A stretch of 64,000 nucleotides of DNA from Candidatus Lachnoclostridium pullistercoris (GTDB lineage Bacteria > Bacillota > Clostridia > Lachnospirales > Lachnospiraceae). Every line of letters begins with the position of its first letter. The stretch's first letter is position 1. The DNA lies in assembly GCA_019119775.1 (NCBI GenBank), contig DWWL01000010.1:1-64000 (forward strand). Direction: 5' to 3'. This document shows positions 46,767-55,848 of the stretch, in pieces. The notes under the pieces were generated by a model. It ran no database searches. It worked only from the letters and a program-made list of their open reading frames with translations, and was not told the origin of the DNA. Both the position numbers and the translations under genes were made by a program.

Positions 46767-47462
46767 ATGCGAAACAGTGAAAGCCCCAGGGCTGTGGACA
46801 ATATTCTTAAAAGCAGTGACTTTCTCTCCCACTTTTCCTTCGACATCCGGCCTTATCTGCGGGTGGTGACTTACGGCAGGGGAGAGTACATTATCCGGGA
46901 CACAGATCATTTGACGCGGGTGCTGTATCTGGAGAGAGGCACCGCCAAACTCTACGGCATCCACAAAAACGGCCGCCAGTCCCTGATCAATTTCTTTACT
47001 CCGCCCGCCTTCTTCGGCGTTCCGGAGCTGTTTGAGGAGAACAAGCGGCCTTTTCCCATTGTGGCTCAGACAGAATGCCGCTTTATCGAGGTGGATACAA
47101 GCGGCTGCCGGGCCAGACTTCTGGAGGACGCCCTGTTCCTGCGGTTCTGCTGCAGCATGGCCTTAAAGCAGAACGTGGCCCAGAACCGGAAGTACATGAA
47201 TCTGGCCGCCTATCCCAGCAAAAATAATTTTGCCGCCAGCGTCCTGCTGCTGCAGAACAACGGCATCCTTTCCTTAAAATATACGGAGCTGGCGGAATAC
47301 CTGACCATCTCCTACCGCCACCTCATGCAGCTGATCGCCCAGATGTGCGGGGAGGGGATCTTAGAGCGGGTGCCCAGAGGCTTAAAGATCCGGGACTGGG
47401 AACGGCTGCGGGCTCTGGCGGACGAGATCCACGAGTACAATCCCCTGGGGCAGAACGGCTGA
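46767..47462 (+). CDS. Crp/Fnr-family transcriptional regulator
   Basis: 231-residue protein: an N-terminal cyclic-nucleotide-binding-like barrel (RVVTYGRGEYIIRDTDHLTR, then TPPAFFGVPELFEENK) and a C-terminal winged helix (YTELAEYLTISYRHLMQLIA). It resembles the YeiL-like branch. No FNR-type cluster of N-terminal cysteines is visible. The ATG at 46767 has GAGG 6 bases upstream and is preferred over an in-frame TTG at 46755. It is divergent from the amidohydrolase-ABC operon and probably regulates it and itself. Confidence 0.85.
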   Translation: MRNSESPRAVDNILKSSDFLSHFSFDIRPYLRVVTYGRGEYIIRDTDHLTRVLYLERGTAKLYGIHKNGRQSLINFFTPPAFFGVPELFEENKRPFPIVAQTECRFIEVDTSGCRARLLEDALFLRFCCSMALKQNVAQNRKYMNLAAYPSKNNFAASVLLLQNNGILSLKYTELAEYLTISYRHLMQLIAQMCGEGILERVPRGLKIRDWERLRALADEIHEYNPLGQNG

Positions 47463-47528
47463 CCGCTGAAAATCTATCCTGACTTGCTCTTGAAAAAAAC
47501 TCTGTACAGTGCTACTATAAAAATTGTC

Positions 47529-47565
47529 AAAGGCGGCGGTATTTTTCCTCCGCCTTTTTATTTTT
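47529..47565 (+). terminator. terminator after the Crp/Fnr regulator
   Basis: AAAGGCGG (47529-47536) pairs with CCGCCTTT (47550-47557), followed by TTATTTTT. Confidence 0.8.
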
Positions 47566-47651
47566 CAGGGGAAAGCGGGATCTTTTTTCCAGAATCCCTG
47601 TGATCCGCAAAACCTTCAAGAAAGGAGACGGCTGATCTGCCGCAGAAAACT

Positions 47652-48242
47652 ATGAAAAAGATGATACTCGTTACCTCTCCTCCCGCATGCGGGAAGACCT
47701 ATATCTCAAAACAGCTTGCAAAAAACCTGAAGCATGTGGTGTATCTTGACAAAGACACCCTGATTCCTCTGTCCAACCGTGTATTTGCAGCCGCCCATGA
47801 GCCGGTAAACCGCAGTTCCCGGTTTTTTGAGGAGAACATCCGGGACTACGAATACGAGGCCATTGTGGATCTCGCCATGGAAGCCCTGGAGTACGACGAC
47901 ATTGTGCTGATCAATGCGCCCTTTACCAAAGAAGTCCATAACGAGGAAACGCTGGAACATTTCCGCACAAAGCTTCTGGCTAAGGGGGCGAAGCTGGTGG
48001 TCATCTGGGTGGTGACCGATCCGGACGTCTGCCACCGGAGAATGGTGGAGCGGAATTCTGACCGGGACACCTGGAAACTGGAGCACTGGGATGAATATAT
48101 CAAAACCGTTGACTTCTCCATTCCAAAGCCGCTGGAACGCCTGGATGCCGGTCATGACCTGATTTTATTCCACAATTCTTCCGATGCGGAATTTGAAAAA
48201 TCCATGCAGACAATCCTGCCGCAGCTGGAAGAAGACGGCTGA
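47652..48242 (+). CDS. P-loop kinase-like AAA ATPase
   Basis: 196-residue nucleotide-binding protein. The P-loop is SPPACGKTYISKQL (a variant Walker A with Ala before Cys), and VYLDKDTLIP and VLINAPFTKEV follow. A VVTDPDVCHRRMVERNSDRD lid region resembles small-molecule kinases of the zeta-toxin or gluconokinase-like group. The substrate is unknown; it is convergent with a sugar-acid operon but not part of it. Confidence 0.7.
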   Translation: MKKMILVTSPPACGKTYISKQLAKNLKHVVYLDKDTLIPLSNRVFAAAHEPVNRSSRFFEENIRDYEYEAIVDLAMEALEYDDIVLINAPFTKEVHNEETLEHFRTKLLAKGAKLVVIWVVTDPDVCHRRMVERNSDRDTWKLEHWDEYIKTVDFSIPKPLERLDAGHDLILFHNSSDAEFEKSMQTILPQLEEDG

Positions 48243-48292
48243 ACCTCTGATAAGAAGGCGGGCGTGCCCGCCGCAGAGTATTTTGGGCAGCA

Positions 48293-48336
48293 GGAAAGCC
48301 GCGGACCGGCAGTTTCTTTCCGGCCCGCGGCTTTCC
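48293..48336. terminator. bidirectional hairpin between convergent genes
   Basis: GGAAAGCCGCGG (48293-48304) pairs with CCGCGGCTTTCC (48325-48336), a perfect 12-bp stem. U-tracts are short on both sides. Confidence 0.6.
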
Positions 48337-48361
48337 CATTGCAGATATGACTTTTTCCGGC

Positions 48362-49009
48362 TTACCTTTCCGGATTTCTCGCTTCTTCCGCCAGATGCTT
48401 CGCCTCCGCGGCCAGCTCCCGGATTCGGCCGAAATTTCCTTCCCGGATCAGATCCTTTTTCACCATCCAGCTGCCTCCGCAGCATAAGATCTTGTCGCAG
48501 GACAGATAATCCTTCAGATTTTTCGCGCTGATGCCGCCGGTGGGCATAAATTTCACCGTGGTGTAGGGGGCTGCCATGGCCTTGATCATGGCCAGGCCGC
48601 CGGCCTGCTCCGCCGGGAAGAATTTCAGCACTTTCAGCCCGCGCTTTACGCCCTGGGCCACCTCCGAGGGCGTCATGCAGCCGGGAAACACCGGAATGTG
48701 CCTTTCCAGGCAGTAATCCACGATCTCCGGGTCAAAGCCGGGGCTGACGATAAATCCGGCCCCTGCCGCCGCGGCCCGGTCCACCTGCTCCGTGGTCAGC
48801 ACCGTTCCCGCTCCCACCAGCATGTCCGGATATTCTCTGCTCATCTGACGGATGGATTCCTCCGCCGCCTCCGTGCGGAACGTCACCTCCGCGCAGGGAA
48901 GGCCCCCCTCTGTCAGCGCCTTTGCCAGGGGCAGGGCGTCTTTCGGATCGTCCAGCACCACCACGGGGATGACGGCGCAGTCATAAAACAGTTCTTCTAT
49001 GGTCTTCAC
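48362..49009 (-). CDS. eda: KDPG aldolase (2-dehydro-3-deoxyphosphogluconate aldolase)
   Basis: 215-residue class I aldolase splitting KDPG into pyruvate and glyceraldehyde-3-phosphate. The catalytic Glu lies in CAEVTFRTEAAEES (E41) and the Schiff-base Lys in LKVLKFFPAEQ (K129); PTGGI binds phosphate. The GTG at 49009 is chosen because GGAGGA lies about 9 bases upstream and it matches the family's usual start (KTIEELF). The longer frame to 49063, overlapping kdgK, has no good site. Last gene of the sugar-acid operon. Confidence 0.92.
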   Translation of the reverse strand: MKTIEELFYDCAVIPVVVLDDPKDALPLAKALTEGGLPCAEVTFRTEAAEESIRQMSREYPDMLVGAGTVLTTEQVDRAAAAGAGFIVSPGFDPEIVDYCLERHIPVFPGCMTPSEVAQGVKRGLKVLKFFPAEQAGGLAMIKAMAAPYTTVKFMPTGGISAKNLKDYLSCDKILCCGGSWMVKKDLIREGNFGRIRELAAEAKHLAEEARNPER

Positions 49010-49059
49010 AGGAAAATCCTCCTCTCCAACTTCGTCTTGTGTCATTGTCTCCTGCGGTG

Positions 49060-50160
49060 TCACCGCTTAATATCAAAATTTTTCTCAAACCCCATGTCCA
49101 CCAGGCCCCAGATCGTCTCCGGGCTGTCGATCAGGTTCGCATCCCCCCGGATGGTGTGCTTCATGGCGCTGCTGGCCACCGCAAAGTTCAGCATATCCTC
49201 CGGTCCGCAGCCCTTCATCATAGCGTAGATGAAGCCGCCGGCGAAGGCGTCCCCCGCCCCCACCCGGTCCAGGATGTTGAAGGTCAGCACTCCGCTCTCG
49301 TAAGTCTTTCCCTGATACCACATGTAGGCTTTCAGGCTGTTCTCGCTGCCGCTGTAGGCGTAGCGGACGTGGCGGGCAATACATTTTAAATTGGGATAGC
49401 GCTCCGCAAATGCACGGAACACAGCGTCCTGCTGATCAAAATCCGGCTGAAGGGGCACTCCGTCCTTCACGTCCCCCAGGCTGCGGTCATTCTCGTCCTT
49501 CCACAGGTGGTAGGGCTCGATGCCGAACAGCACGTCGATGTAGGGCAGGCACTGGGTGCAGAAATCTCTGGCCTCCTCCCAGGTCCACAGAGCACTGCGG
49601 AAATTACCGTCAAAGCTGGTGGTCAGCCCTTTTTCCTTGGCGATCTTCAAGCAGCGCATCACCAGCTTCCTGCAGTTTTCCCCCAAAGCCGGGGTGATGC
49701 CGCTCAAGTGAAGCCAGGTGTACGGCTCCAGCAGCTTTCCCAGATCGTAGGAGTCAAAATCATACTCGGTGATGGCGCTGTGCTTCCGGTCGTAGATAAC
49801 CCGGCTGGGACGGATCCCGTATCCCGTCTCCAGATAATAAGTCCCCATGCGGTGGGTGGGCGTCTGCTCCGGCGTGCTGAAAATCACCGGCCCGCAGTGT
49901 ACGTCATTGCTCCGCAGCATGCGGATGGCGCTTTTTCCCAGGCTGTTGTCGGGAACCACCGTGAAAAATGTGCTGTCAATGCCCAGGTTGGAGAGCGCCA
50001 GGGCAATATTTGCCTCGCTCCCCCCGTAGCTGGCCTCAAATCCGGCAGCCGTGCGGATTTTTTCATAATTCGGCGGCGTCAGACGGAGCATGATCTCTCC
50101 GATGGTGATAAAGCGGCAGGGCGTCTGTTCTCTCCCCTGCGGCACATGTCTGTGATCCAT
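49060..50160 (-). CDS. kdgK: PfkB-family sugar kinase, 2-keto-3-deoxygluconate kinase
   Basis: 366-residue ribokinase-fold kinase that phosphorylates KDG to KDPG. N-terminal FITIGEIMLRLTPP and YGGSEANIALALSNLG (sugar site); C-terminal ILDRVGAGDAFAGGFIYAMM (catalytic Asp and anion hole). The start at 50160 has GGGAGG 8 bases upstream. Position between the dehydratase and the aldolase supports KDG as substrate. Confidence 0.9.
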   Translation of the reverse strand: MDHRHVPQGREQTPCRFITIGEIMLRLTPPNYEKIRTAAGFEASYGGSEANIALALSNLGIDSTFFTVVPDNSLGKSAIRMLRSNDVHCGPVIFSTPEQTPTHRMGTYYLETGYGIRPSRVIYDRKHSAITEYDFDSYDLGKLLEPYTWLHLSGITPALGENCRKLVMRCLKIAKEKGLTTSFDGNFRSALWTWEEARDFCTQCLPYIDVLFGIEPYHLWKDENDRSLGDVKDGVPLQPDFDQQDAVFRAFAERYPNLKCIARHVRYAYSGSENSLKAYMWYQGKTYESGVLTFNILDRVGAGDAFAGGFIYAMMKGCGPEDMLNFAVASSAMKHTIRGDANLIDSPETIWGLVDMGFEKNFDIKR

Positions 50161-50184
50161 AATCATTTCCTCCCGCAGACCGGC

Positions 50185-51933
50185 TTATTTGTACTCCAGG
50201 TACGCGCCCTTCATGGGGCTGGCCGCCAGCTGGCTGAACAGGCGGAGCACGCCTTTTTTATATCTGGGCTCTCTGGGCTTCCAGTTTTTCCTTCTCTCCG
50301 CCAGCACGGCGTCGATCTCTTCCATGGTCTTTCTCTCGCCCGCAATGCCGATGATGTTTAATTTTCTGGCCTCCACGTCGATCTCGATCAGGTCGCCTTC
50401 CTCCACCAGAGCTATGGGGCCTCCGTCCACCGCCTCAGGGCTGCAGTGGCCGATCACCGGTCCTGTGGACGCTCCTGAGAAACGGCCGTCCGTGATCAGG
50501 GCAATGCTCTTTCCCAGTTCCTTATCGCTGCTGATGGCCTCGGACGTATAGAACATCTCCGGCATTCCGCTGCCCTTGGGGCCTTCATAGCGGATAAACA
50601 CCGCGTCCCCCTTCTGCACCTTGTGCTTTAACACGGCGTCCAGGCATTCTTCTTCGCTGTCAAATGGTCTTGCCCGCAGAACCACCTTGAACATTTCCTT
50701 CGGGCAGGCGGTGTGCTTGATCACCGCTCCCTCCGGCGCCAGATTTCCTCTCAGCACGGCGATGCTGCCCTCCGTTCCGATGGGATTGTCATAGGGGCGG
50801 ATGATATCTTCTTTTTTCAGGGACACCTGGTAGCGGCGGTTGAATTCCTGCAGCCACTTATCGCATCTCTCGTAAAATCCGTTCTGTTTTAATTCCTCCA
50901 GATTCTCTCCCAGAGTCTTTCCCGTCACCGTCATCACGTCCAGATGAAGATGCTGCTTGATCTCCTCCATGATCGCCGGCACGCCGCCCGCATAGTAGAA
51001 GCACTCTGCCGGCCACCGTCCCGCCGGCCTTACATCCAGAAGGTATCTGGCGTTTCTGTGGAGACGGTCAAAGGTGTCTCCCGTGATCTCAATGCCGAAC
51101 TCGTGGGCCAGGGCCGGGATGTGGAGCAGACAGTTGGTGCTGCCGGAAATGGCCGCGTGGACCAGGATGGCATTCTCAAAGCTCTTCTCCGTCACAATGT
51201 CGCTGGGACGCATCCCGGGCGTAACCGCCAATTTGACCGCCAGGGCTCCCGCCTGTCTGGCGAAGGCCAGAAGATCGGGGCTGGTGGCCGGCATCAGGGC
51301 GCTGCCGGGCAGGGCAAGTCCCAGTGCCTCCGCCATGATCTGCATGGAAGAAGCCGTTCCCACAAAGGAGCAGGCGCCGCAGCTGGGGCAGGCGTTGCAT
51401 TTTGCCCAGTTTAAAGTTTCCTCATCAATCTCCCCCCGCTGGTATCTGGCGCTGTACATGCCCAGCTGCTCCAGAGTGAGCATATCGGGGCCTGCGTTCA
51501 TAGTGCCTCCCGGTACCATCACGGCTGGAATATTTACCCTTGCCAGTCCGATCAGGTTGCCGGGCATTCCCTTGTCGCAGCTGGAGAGATAGACTCCCGC
51601 GTCGAAGGGAGTGGCGTTGGCATGAATCTCGATCATGTTGGCGATCATCTCCCGGCTGGCCAGGCTGTAGTTGATGCCGTCCGTTCCCTGGCTCTCCCCG
51701 TCGCAGATGTCTGTGCAGAAATAGCGCGCTCCGTGGCCGCCGGCCTCCTCAATGCCCTTTCTCACTTCCTCCACCAGGATGTTTAAATGGCCGCTGCCGG
51801 GATGGCTGTCTCCGTAGGTGCTCTCGATCATCACCTGGGGCTTTGAAAGATCCTCCGGCTTCCACCCTGTGCCAATGCGGAGGGGATCCAGCTCCGGCGC
51901 CAGACGGCGCATTTCCTGACTTTTTAACTCCAT
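50185..51933 (-). CDS. IlvD/EDD-family sugar-acid dehydratase
   Basis: 582-residue Fe-S dehydratase. Cluster and metal cysteines appear in SSCDKGMPGN and CNACPSCGACSFVGTASSM, with TDICDGESQG near the N-terminus. Dihydroxy-acid dehydratase (IlvD), phosphogluconate dehydratase (Edd) and aldonate dehydratases share this fold. The operon with KDG kinase and KDPG aldolase and no branched-chain genes favours an aldonate dehydratase making KDG, for example from gluconate or galactonate. The exact sugar acid is not determinable. It leads the operon, behind a promoter with a palindromic operator. Confidence 0.88.
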   Translation of the reverse strand: MELKSQEMRRLAPELDPLRIGTGWKPEDLSKPQVMIESTYGDSHPGSGHLNILVEEVRKGIEEAGGHGARYFCTDICDGESQGTDGINYSLASREMIANMIEIHANATPFDAGVYLSSCDKGMPGNLIGLARVNIPAVMVPGGTMNAGPDMLTLEQLGMYSARYQRGEIDEETLNWAKCNACPSCGACSFVGTASSMQIMAEALGLALPGSALMPATSPDLLAFARQAGALAVKLAVTPGMRPSDIVTEKSFENAILVHAAISGSTNCLLHIPALAHEFGIEITGDTFDRLHRNARYLLDVRPAGRWPAECFYYAGGVPAIMEEIKQHLHLDVMTVTGKTLGENLEELKQNGFYERCDKWLQEFNRRYQVSLKKEDIIRPYDNPIGTEGSIAVLRGNLAPEGAVIKHTACPKEMFKVVLRARPFDSEEECLDAVLKHKVQKGDAVFIRYEGPKGSGMPEMFYTSEAISSDKELGKSIALITDGRFSGASTGPVIGHCSPEAVDGGPIALVEEGDLIEIDVEARKLNIIGIAGERKTMEEIDAVLAERRKNWKPREPRYKKGVLRLFSQLAASPMKGAYLEYK

Positions 51934-52010
51934 ACCTTCTTCTCCTTTCTCCGCTCCCGCTCTCCGGAGCGGCCCCGTCTGTCTGCGGGGAAATCCTTCT
52001 TCTGATCCGA

Positions 52011-52039
52011 ATTATAGTAAAAATCCATTTCCCCGGCAA
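52011..52039 (-). promoter_or_regulatory. promoter of the sugar-acid operon
   Basis: TTGCCG (52034-52039), a 17-base spacer and TATAAT (52011-52016) on the minus strand, 78 bases before the dehydratase start. Confidence 0.7.
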
Positions 52040-52054
52040 TACATATGATGTATT
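52038..52054. promoter_or_regulatory. candidate GntR operator AATACAT-ATG-ATGTATT
   Basis: Perfect 7-bp inverted repeat around 3 bases, overlapping the edge of the -35 element. Its position suits repression or induction by the GntR protein encoded just upstream. Confidence 0.65.
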
Positions 52055-52127
52055 TATCTCTATTTCAGCTGATTACACAAAAATTCCCGCTGTTTCCCTG
52101 GATATACACCTGTATTTTTGTCGGTTT

Positions 52128-52889
52128 TCACGGTTTCTGCTTTTTAGTCGTCTTCTCGTCTGCTGATACATCTGATGTCTTTTCTGCCTGTTCCCGCTCT
52201 TCAAGGATCTCTGAAATGGTCTGGCGGTTGTAGGTCAGGTGCATGATCATCGCGCATTTGGCCCCCACAAAGTCTCTCTTTTCAATGGCCTCCGTGATCG
52301 CCCGGTGGGTTTTTAAGGTCTCATCCATCAGCATCCGGTGGGTGAGGTTGGCAAAAGTGCACACCGCCGTGTTGATCACCGGGATCAGCACCTCCACCAC
52401 CTGATTTTTGCTGCAGCTGGCAATGCAGGTGTGAAACTCGATATCCTTGCTGATGTGGTTGTGGCCCTCCACATAGAGGGCTTCCGTCTCATCGCAGAGC
52501 CGGCGCAGCCGCCGGATGTCCTCCTCCGACGCGTTCCTGCAGGCCAGGGCCGCGATCTCCGGCTCGATCATCAGCCGCACATCAAACAGTTCCAGGGCCA
52601 GCTGGTATTTGTCCTCAAACCTGCCCAGGCCCAGGGGGTCTTCCTCTAAGGGGCTTACGCTGATCACGTAGGTTCCCGATCCCCGGCGGACTTCCAGAAT
52701 TCCTCTGGACACCAGGCCCTTCACCGCCTCCCGGATAGTGCTCCTGCCCACCCCGAACTGCTTTGCCAGCTCAAATTCATTGGGGATCTTCTCCCCGGGC
52801 CGCACCGGCTTCTGCAGAATGTATCCCATCAGCCCGTCCTCCACCTGCGCTCCCAGGGGCTTCCGCTTTGTTCTGTCATATCCTCTCAT
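52128..52889 (-). CDS. GntR-family (FadR/FCD subfamily) transcriptional regulator
   Basis: 253-residue regulator. The winged HTH (IPNEFELAKQFGVGRSTIRE and AVKGLVSRGILEVRRGSGTY) is followed by an all-helical FCD ligand domain with metal-binding DVRLMIEPEIA, DIEFHTCIA and THRAITEAI. FCD regulators commonly sense sugar acids, matching the operon downstream. The ATG at 52889 has AGGAG 9 bases upstream and overlaps the stop of the 466-residue protein gene by 4 bases (ATGA), so it is also the last gene of the restriction-modification transcript. Confidence 0.9.
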   Translation of the reverse strand: MRGYDRTKRKPLGAQVEDGLMGYILQKPVRPGEKIPNEFELAKQFGVGRSTIREAVKGLVSRGILEVRRGSGTYVISVSPLEEDPLGLGRFEDKYQLALELFDVRLMIEPEIAALACRNASEEDIRRLRRLCDETEALYVEGHNHISKDIEFHTCIASCSKNQVVEVLIPVINTAVCTFANLTHRMLMDETLKTHRAITEAIEKRDFVGAKCAMIMHLTYNRQTISEILEEREQAEKTSDVSADEKTTKKQKP

Positions 52890-54286
52890 TTTCTGCTCTC
52901 CTGCTTTCTTTCGGGGGCGGAGCCGGCTGCATTTCCTGTCCGGCTGATTTCCCCCGCCCGGCCGTCTGCCTCTCCCGCCCGGACAGTTTTCCCCGCCCGG
53001 CCGGGCCCGGGAAGCCGGTCGAGCCGGATCTTCCTCAGCATTCCCTTCAGATCCATAAACGCCAGAATCTGTTCCGCCGGCTCTGTGTCCAGCGCCAGCT
53101 CCTGTTTCCTCAGCCATTCATCGGCCTGCCGGATCATCTGCCGGATCTCGCTCAACAGCTGGGCGTTGGTTCCCGCCCGCTCTCCGTCCGCCCGGACGGA
53201 GAGGGTGGCGGCCGGAGCCGAAGATGCGGCATCTGAACCCAGGCGCGCAGCAACCGAAGCCGAAAGCTCTGCATCCGAAACTGGGCGCGCGGCAGCCGAA
53301 ACTTTCCCTGTCATACGCAGGCGGATCGTCCTGCCGTCCGTCACCAGCTCTGCCGTACCGGCCCGCCGTTTCCCCGGTTTTCCCGATTTTGTCAGACGCA
53401 GCACAGGAAACGTGCAGATGACCGCCAAGCATTCCTCTTCCCCCAGCTCATCTTTTCTTCCGCGGCCGGCCGTCCTGAACTCCGCGCCCGCTTCCTCTCC
53501 GGCTCCGTCGGCCGGTCTGCCGTCTGCTCTCTCCGCCCCGGTTTTCTCCGTGCCGGCTTTTTCTGTGCTGTCTCCCGCGGCCCCGGCTCCGCTGTCTGCC
53601 TCCGCCTTCACCCGCCGCAGAAATTCTGCCTGAACCTTCTCTTTTTCTCCCGGGAATAAAAAAGCAGTGCAGCCGTAATCTGTCTTCACCCCATTTAAAA
53701 TCATACGCAGCCTGCCCCAGCCCAGGATTTTTTCATAATTTTCATAAATTTTTCTATCTCCGAACGCCTTTACCAGCTCCTCCGTCCACCGCCTCTCCAG
53801 CTCTGCCAGATTTTTTCCAAAGCTCCTCATGCTCGGCATAATGGAGTAAACCTTCGGCGGGTGTTCCTTTTTTCTCTTTCTGCCTCCGCCCTTCTCCTCT
53901 TTCCCGTATCCGGAGGAATCCTCTTCCAGCCACAGCTCCAGGCTGTCCGGGTCCTGCAGGCTCATTCCGGTGACGCTGAAATGAAATGATTTGATGCCGC
54001 AGGCTTCTGTACACTCCTCTGCCTGCCTCAGCTGATAGGAGAGAAGCTCATAAATTTTTTCCTTCCCTTTCAGCTCCTTATCCCGCAGATACCGGGGCAG
54101 GGCCTCCGCGGGAATCACAAATTCTTCCGCCTTTGTCCAGAGCATGGACGCCGTCTCATCAAACAGGAGGCTGACTTTGTATGTCTTTTCCAGGTCAAGC
54201 TCCCTCAGGCGCCCGCGAAGCTCATTCAGCAGAAGTTCCTTCAGCCCCGCCGCGCAGATATCCGTCTGCTGCAGTACGATCTTCAT
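52886..54286 (-). CDS. unrecognised 466-residue protein of the restriction-modification operon
   Basis: I recognise no domain. Residues 1-125 look globular (start MKIVLQQTDICAAGLKELLL) with alternating strands and helices. Residues 130-150 are a basic Lys/Gly patch. Residues 150-230 are again globular (SIMPSMRSFGKNLAELERRW and KTDYGCTAFLFPGEKEKVQ). The next 150 residues include Ala/Gly/Glu-rich low-complexity stretches. Residues 390-430 form a helical region (EIRQMIRQADEWLRKQEL). No P-loop, helicase or nuclease motif is visible. Its start overlaps the end of the methyltransferase by ATGA, and its end overlaps the GntR start the same way, so it is produced together with the methyltransferase. 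Confidence 0.7.
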   Translation of the reverse strand: MKIVLQQTDICAAGLKELLLNELRGRLRELDLEKTYKVSLLFDETASMLWTKAEEFVIPAEALPRYLRDKELKGKEKIYELLSYQLRQAEECTEACGIKSFHFSVTGMSLQDPDSLELWLEEDSSGYGKEEKGGGRKRKKEHPPKVYSIMPSMRSFGKNLAELERRWTEELVKAFGDRKIYENYEKILGWGRLRMILNGVKTDYGCTAFLFPGEKEKVQAEFLRRVKAEADSGAGAAGDSTEKAGTEKTGAERADGRPADGAGEEAGAEFRTAGRGRKDELGEEECLAVICTFPVLRLTKSGKPGKRRAGTAELVTDGRTIRLRMTGKVSAAARPVSDAELSASVAARLGSDAASSAPAATLSVRADGERAGTNAQLLSEIRQMIRQADEWLRKQELALDTEPAEQILAFMDLKGMLRKIRLDRLPGPGRAGKTVRAGEADGRAGEISRTGNAAGSAPERKQESRK

Positions 54287-55848
54287 CTGCGTCCTCCTTC
54301 GTCCATCCCCCTGTTTTCCGCCTGAAACACCCGAAAGCCTGTGTCGATCCTCTCTGCCGCGGACGGGTGCTCCTGCTTCAGCTGCTCTCCGGCCCGGCGT
54401 ATCCGCTCCCGCCCGATCTCGCAGATGGTGCCAAAACCAGCTCTGGCCCCGTCCGACCTGGGAGCGGTGGCCTCCGGGGCCTGCACCAGAATAAACTTTC
54501 GGTTTCCGCCGTCCGCCAGATTCTGCTCCATCACCGCCTGGGCCGTCGTCCCGGAACCGGAAAAAAAGTCCAGCACCAGATCGTCTCCGGACGTGGAGTA
54601 CTGCACCAGAGCCCGGATCAGAGCCACCGGCTTGGCGTAGTCAAACACGCTGGAATCAAAGAGTTTCAACAAGTTCTTTTTCCCGTTGTCGTTGGAAAAA
54701 CGGTTCTCCACAAATTCCAGGGTGGAGATCGCCCTGGTGCGGTTCACATGCTCCACCGCAAATCCGGAACCTGTTCTCACGATCCTGGCGTTCTGGTAGG
54801 TTTTTGTGTAAATTCGAGAATAATTCTCATATTTTTTCACCACCACAAACCCGTTTTTCAGCCCAAACTCAAACAGATCCCTGCTCCAGCGCCAGGCCCA
54901 GTCCGCCCGGGCGTGTTTTCCCTCTTTCCGCTCCAGGTATTTCTCATAAGAATTGCCGGGATAAAACGTTTCCCCGTCAATCTCTATGGGATAATCCAGG
55001 CCGGGGCTGTAGGAAAGGCTGTTGTAGTCCAGCGTCTGGTTGAGCTTGTATTTTCCCCTCTCCTCCACGTACTCATCGCTGTATTTAAAGCCGGCGTCTG
55101 TGTGGGAAGGCAGATAAAATCTCGGGCTGTCCCCCCTGCTGAAGGCCAGCACATAGTCATGGTTTTTGGCGATGGCCTCCGTGGTCTTGCCCGCTTTTTT
55201 CGTGATCCTGGGGAAACAGGCCAGGAAATGGCTGCCGCCGAATATTTCCCCGGCAATCTTCTGCAGATTGCTCAGCTCGTTGTCGTCAATGGACATGAAC
55301 AGAATGCCGTCCTCTGTCAGCAGGCGTCGGGCTGCCGTCAGGCGGGAGTACATCATGGAACACCAGTCTGAGTGGTATCTGCCGTCGGCCGGGATATTTT
55401 TCCCGTCCCCGCCGGTCCGGCTCCTGTACTCGCCGCTGTCCATGGCAAAAGAGTCCCGGTATACAAAATCGTGGCCCGTGTTGTAGGGCGGGTCGATATA
55501 GATCATCTTGATCCGGCCCCCGTAATCCTTTTCCAGGAGCTTCAGCACTTCCAGATTGTCCCCTTCTATATAGCAATTTCCCGTTTTCTCCCAGTCCAGG
55601 GAGAGATCTTTTCTGGGCACAAGCACCTGCTCTGCCGGCTGGTCCGCCTCCGCCATGGCAGCCCGTTTTCCCACCCAGGTAAAAGAGTACGTTTCCTCCG
55701 TCTCCCCTTCCGTGAGCAGCTGCCTGAGAAGATCCATGTCCACCGCCTTTTTTAACTCCCCGTTCTTCCCCCTCACTTCCGTGACGCAGCCGGGAAACAG
55801 CTTCTCCAGCTTTTCTATATTTTCCTGCACCAGGTTTCTCTCCTTCAC
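54283..55848 (-). CDS. DNA adenine methyltransferase (type III Mod-like, beta class)
   Basis: 521-residue site-specific DNA methyltransferase. GNCYIEGDNLEVLKLLEK precedes the catalytic MIYIDPPYNTG (DPPY at 119-122); the SAM-binding DLVLDFFSGSGTTAQAV (near 429) comes after. That motif order marks the beta class, usually N6-adenine. A central target-recognition region lies at about 205-375. It resembles type III Mod subunits, but no Res helicase is encoded, so the system is more like a type II pair with the nuclease gene before it. It overlaps both neighbours by ATGA. Confidence 0.9.
   Translation of the reverse strand: MKERNLVQENIEKLEKLFPGCVTEVRGKNGELKKAVDMDLLRQLLTEGETEETYSFTWVGKRAAMAEADQPAEQVLVPRKDLSLDWEKTGNCYIEGDNLEVLKLLEKDYGGRIKMIYIDPPYNTGHDFVYRDSFAMDSGEYRSRTGGDGKNIPADGRYHSDWCSMMYSRLTAARRLLTEDGILFMSIDDNELSNLQKIAGEIFGGSHFLACFPRITKKAGKTTEAIAKNHDYVLAFSRGDSPRFYLPSHTDAGFKYSDEYVEERGKYKLNQTLDYNSLSYSPGLDYPIEIDGETFYPGNSYEKYLERKEGKHARADWAWRWSRDLFEFGLKNGFVVVKKYENYSRIYTKTYQNARIVRTGSGFAVEHVNRTRAISTLEFVENRFSNDNGKKNLLKLFDSSVFDYAKPVALIRALVQYSTSGDDLVLDFFSGSGTTAQAVMEQNLADGGNRKFILVQAPEATAPRSDGARAGFGTICEIGRERIRRAGEQLKQEHPSAAERIDTGFRVFQAENRGMDEGGRR

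Noticed and set aside
54181..55371. 396-codon open frame opposite the methyltransferase
   Set aside because: Covers the strand opposite conserved methyltransferase motifs and has no start signals; shadow.
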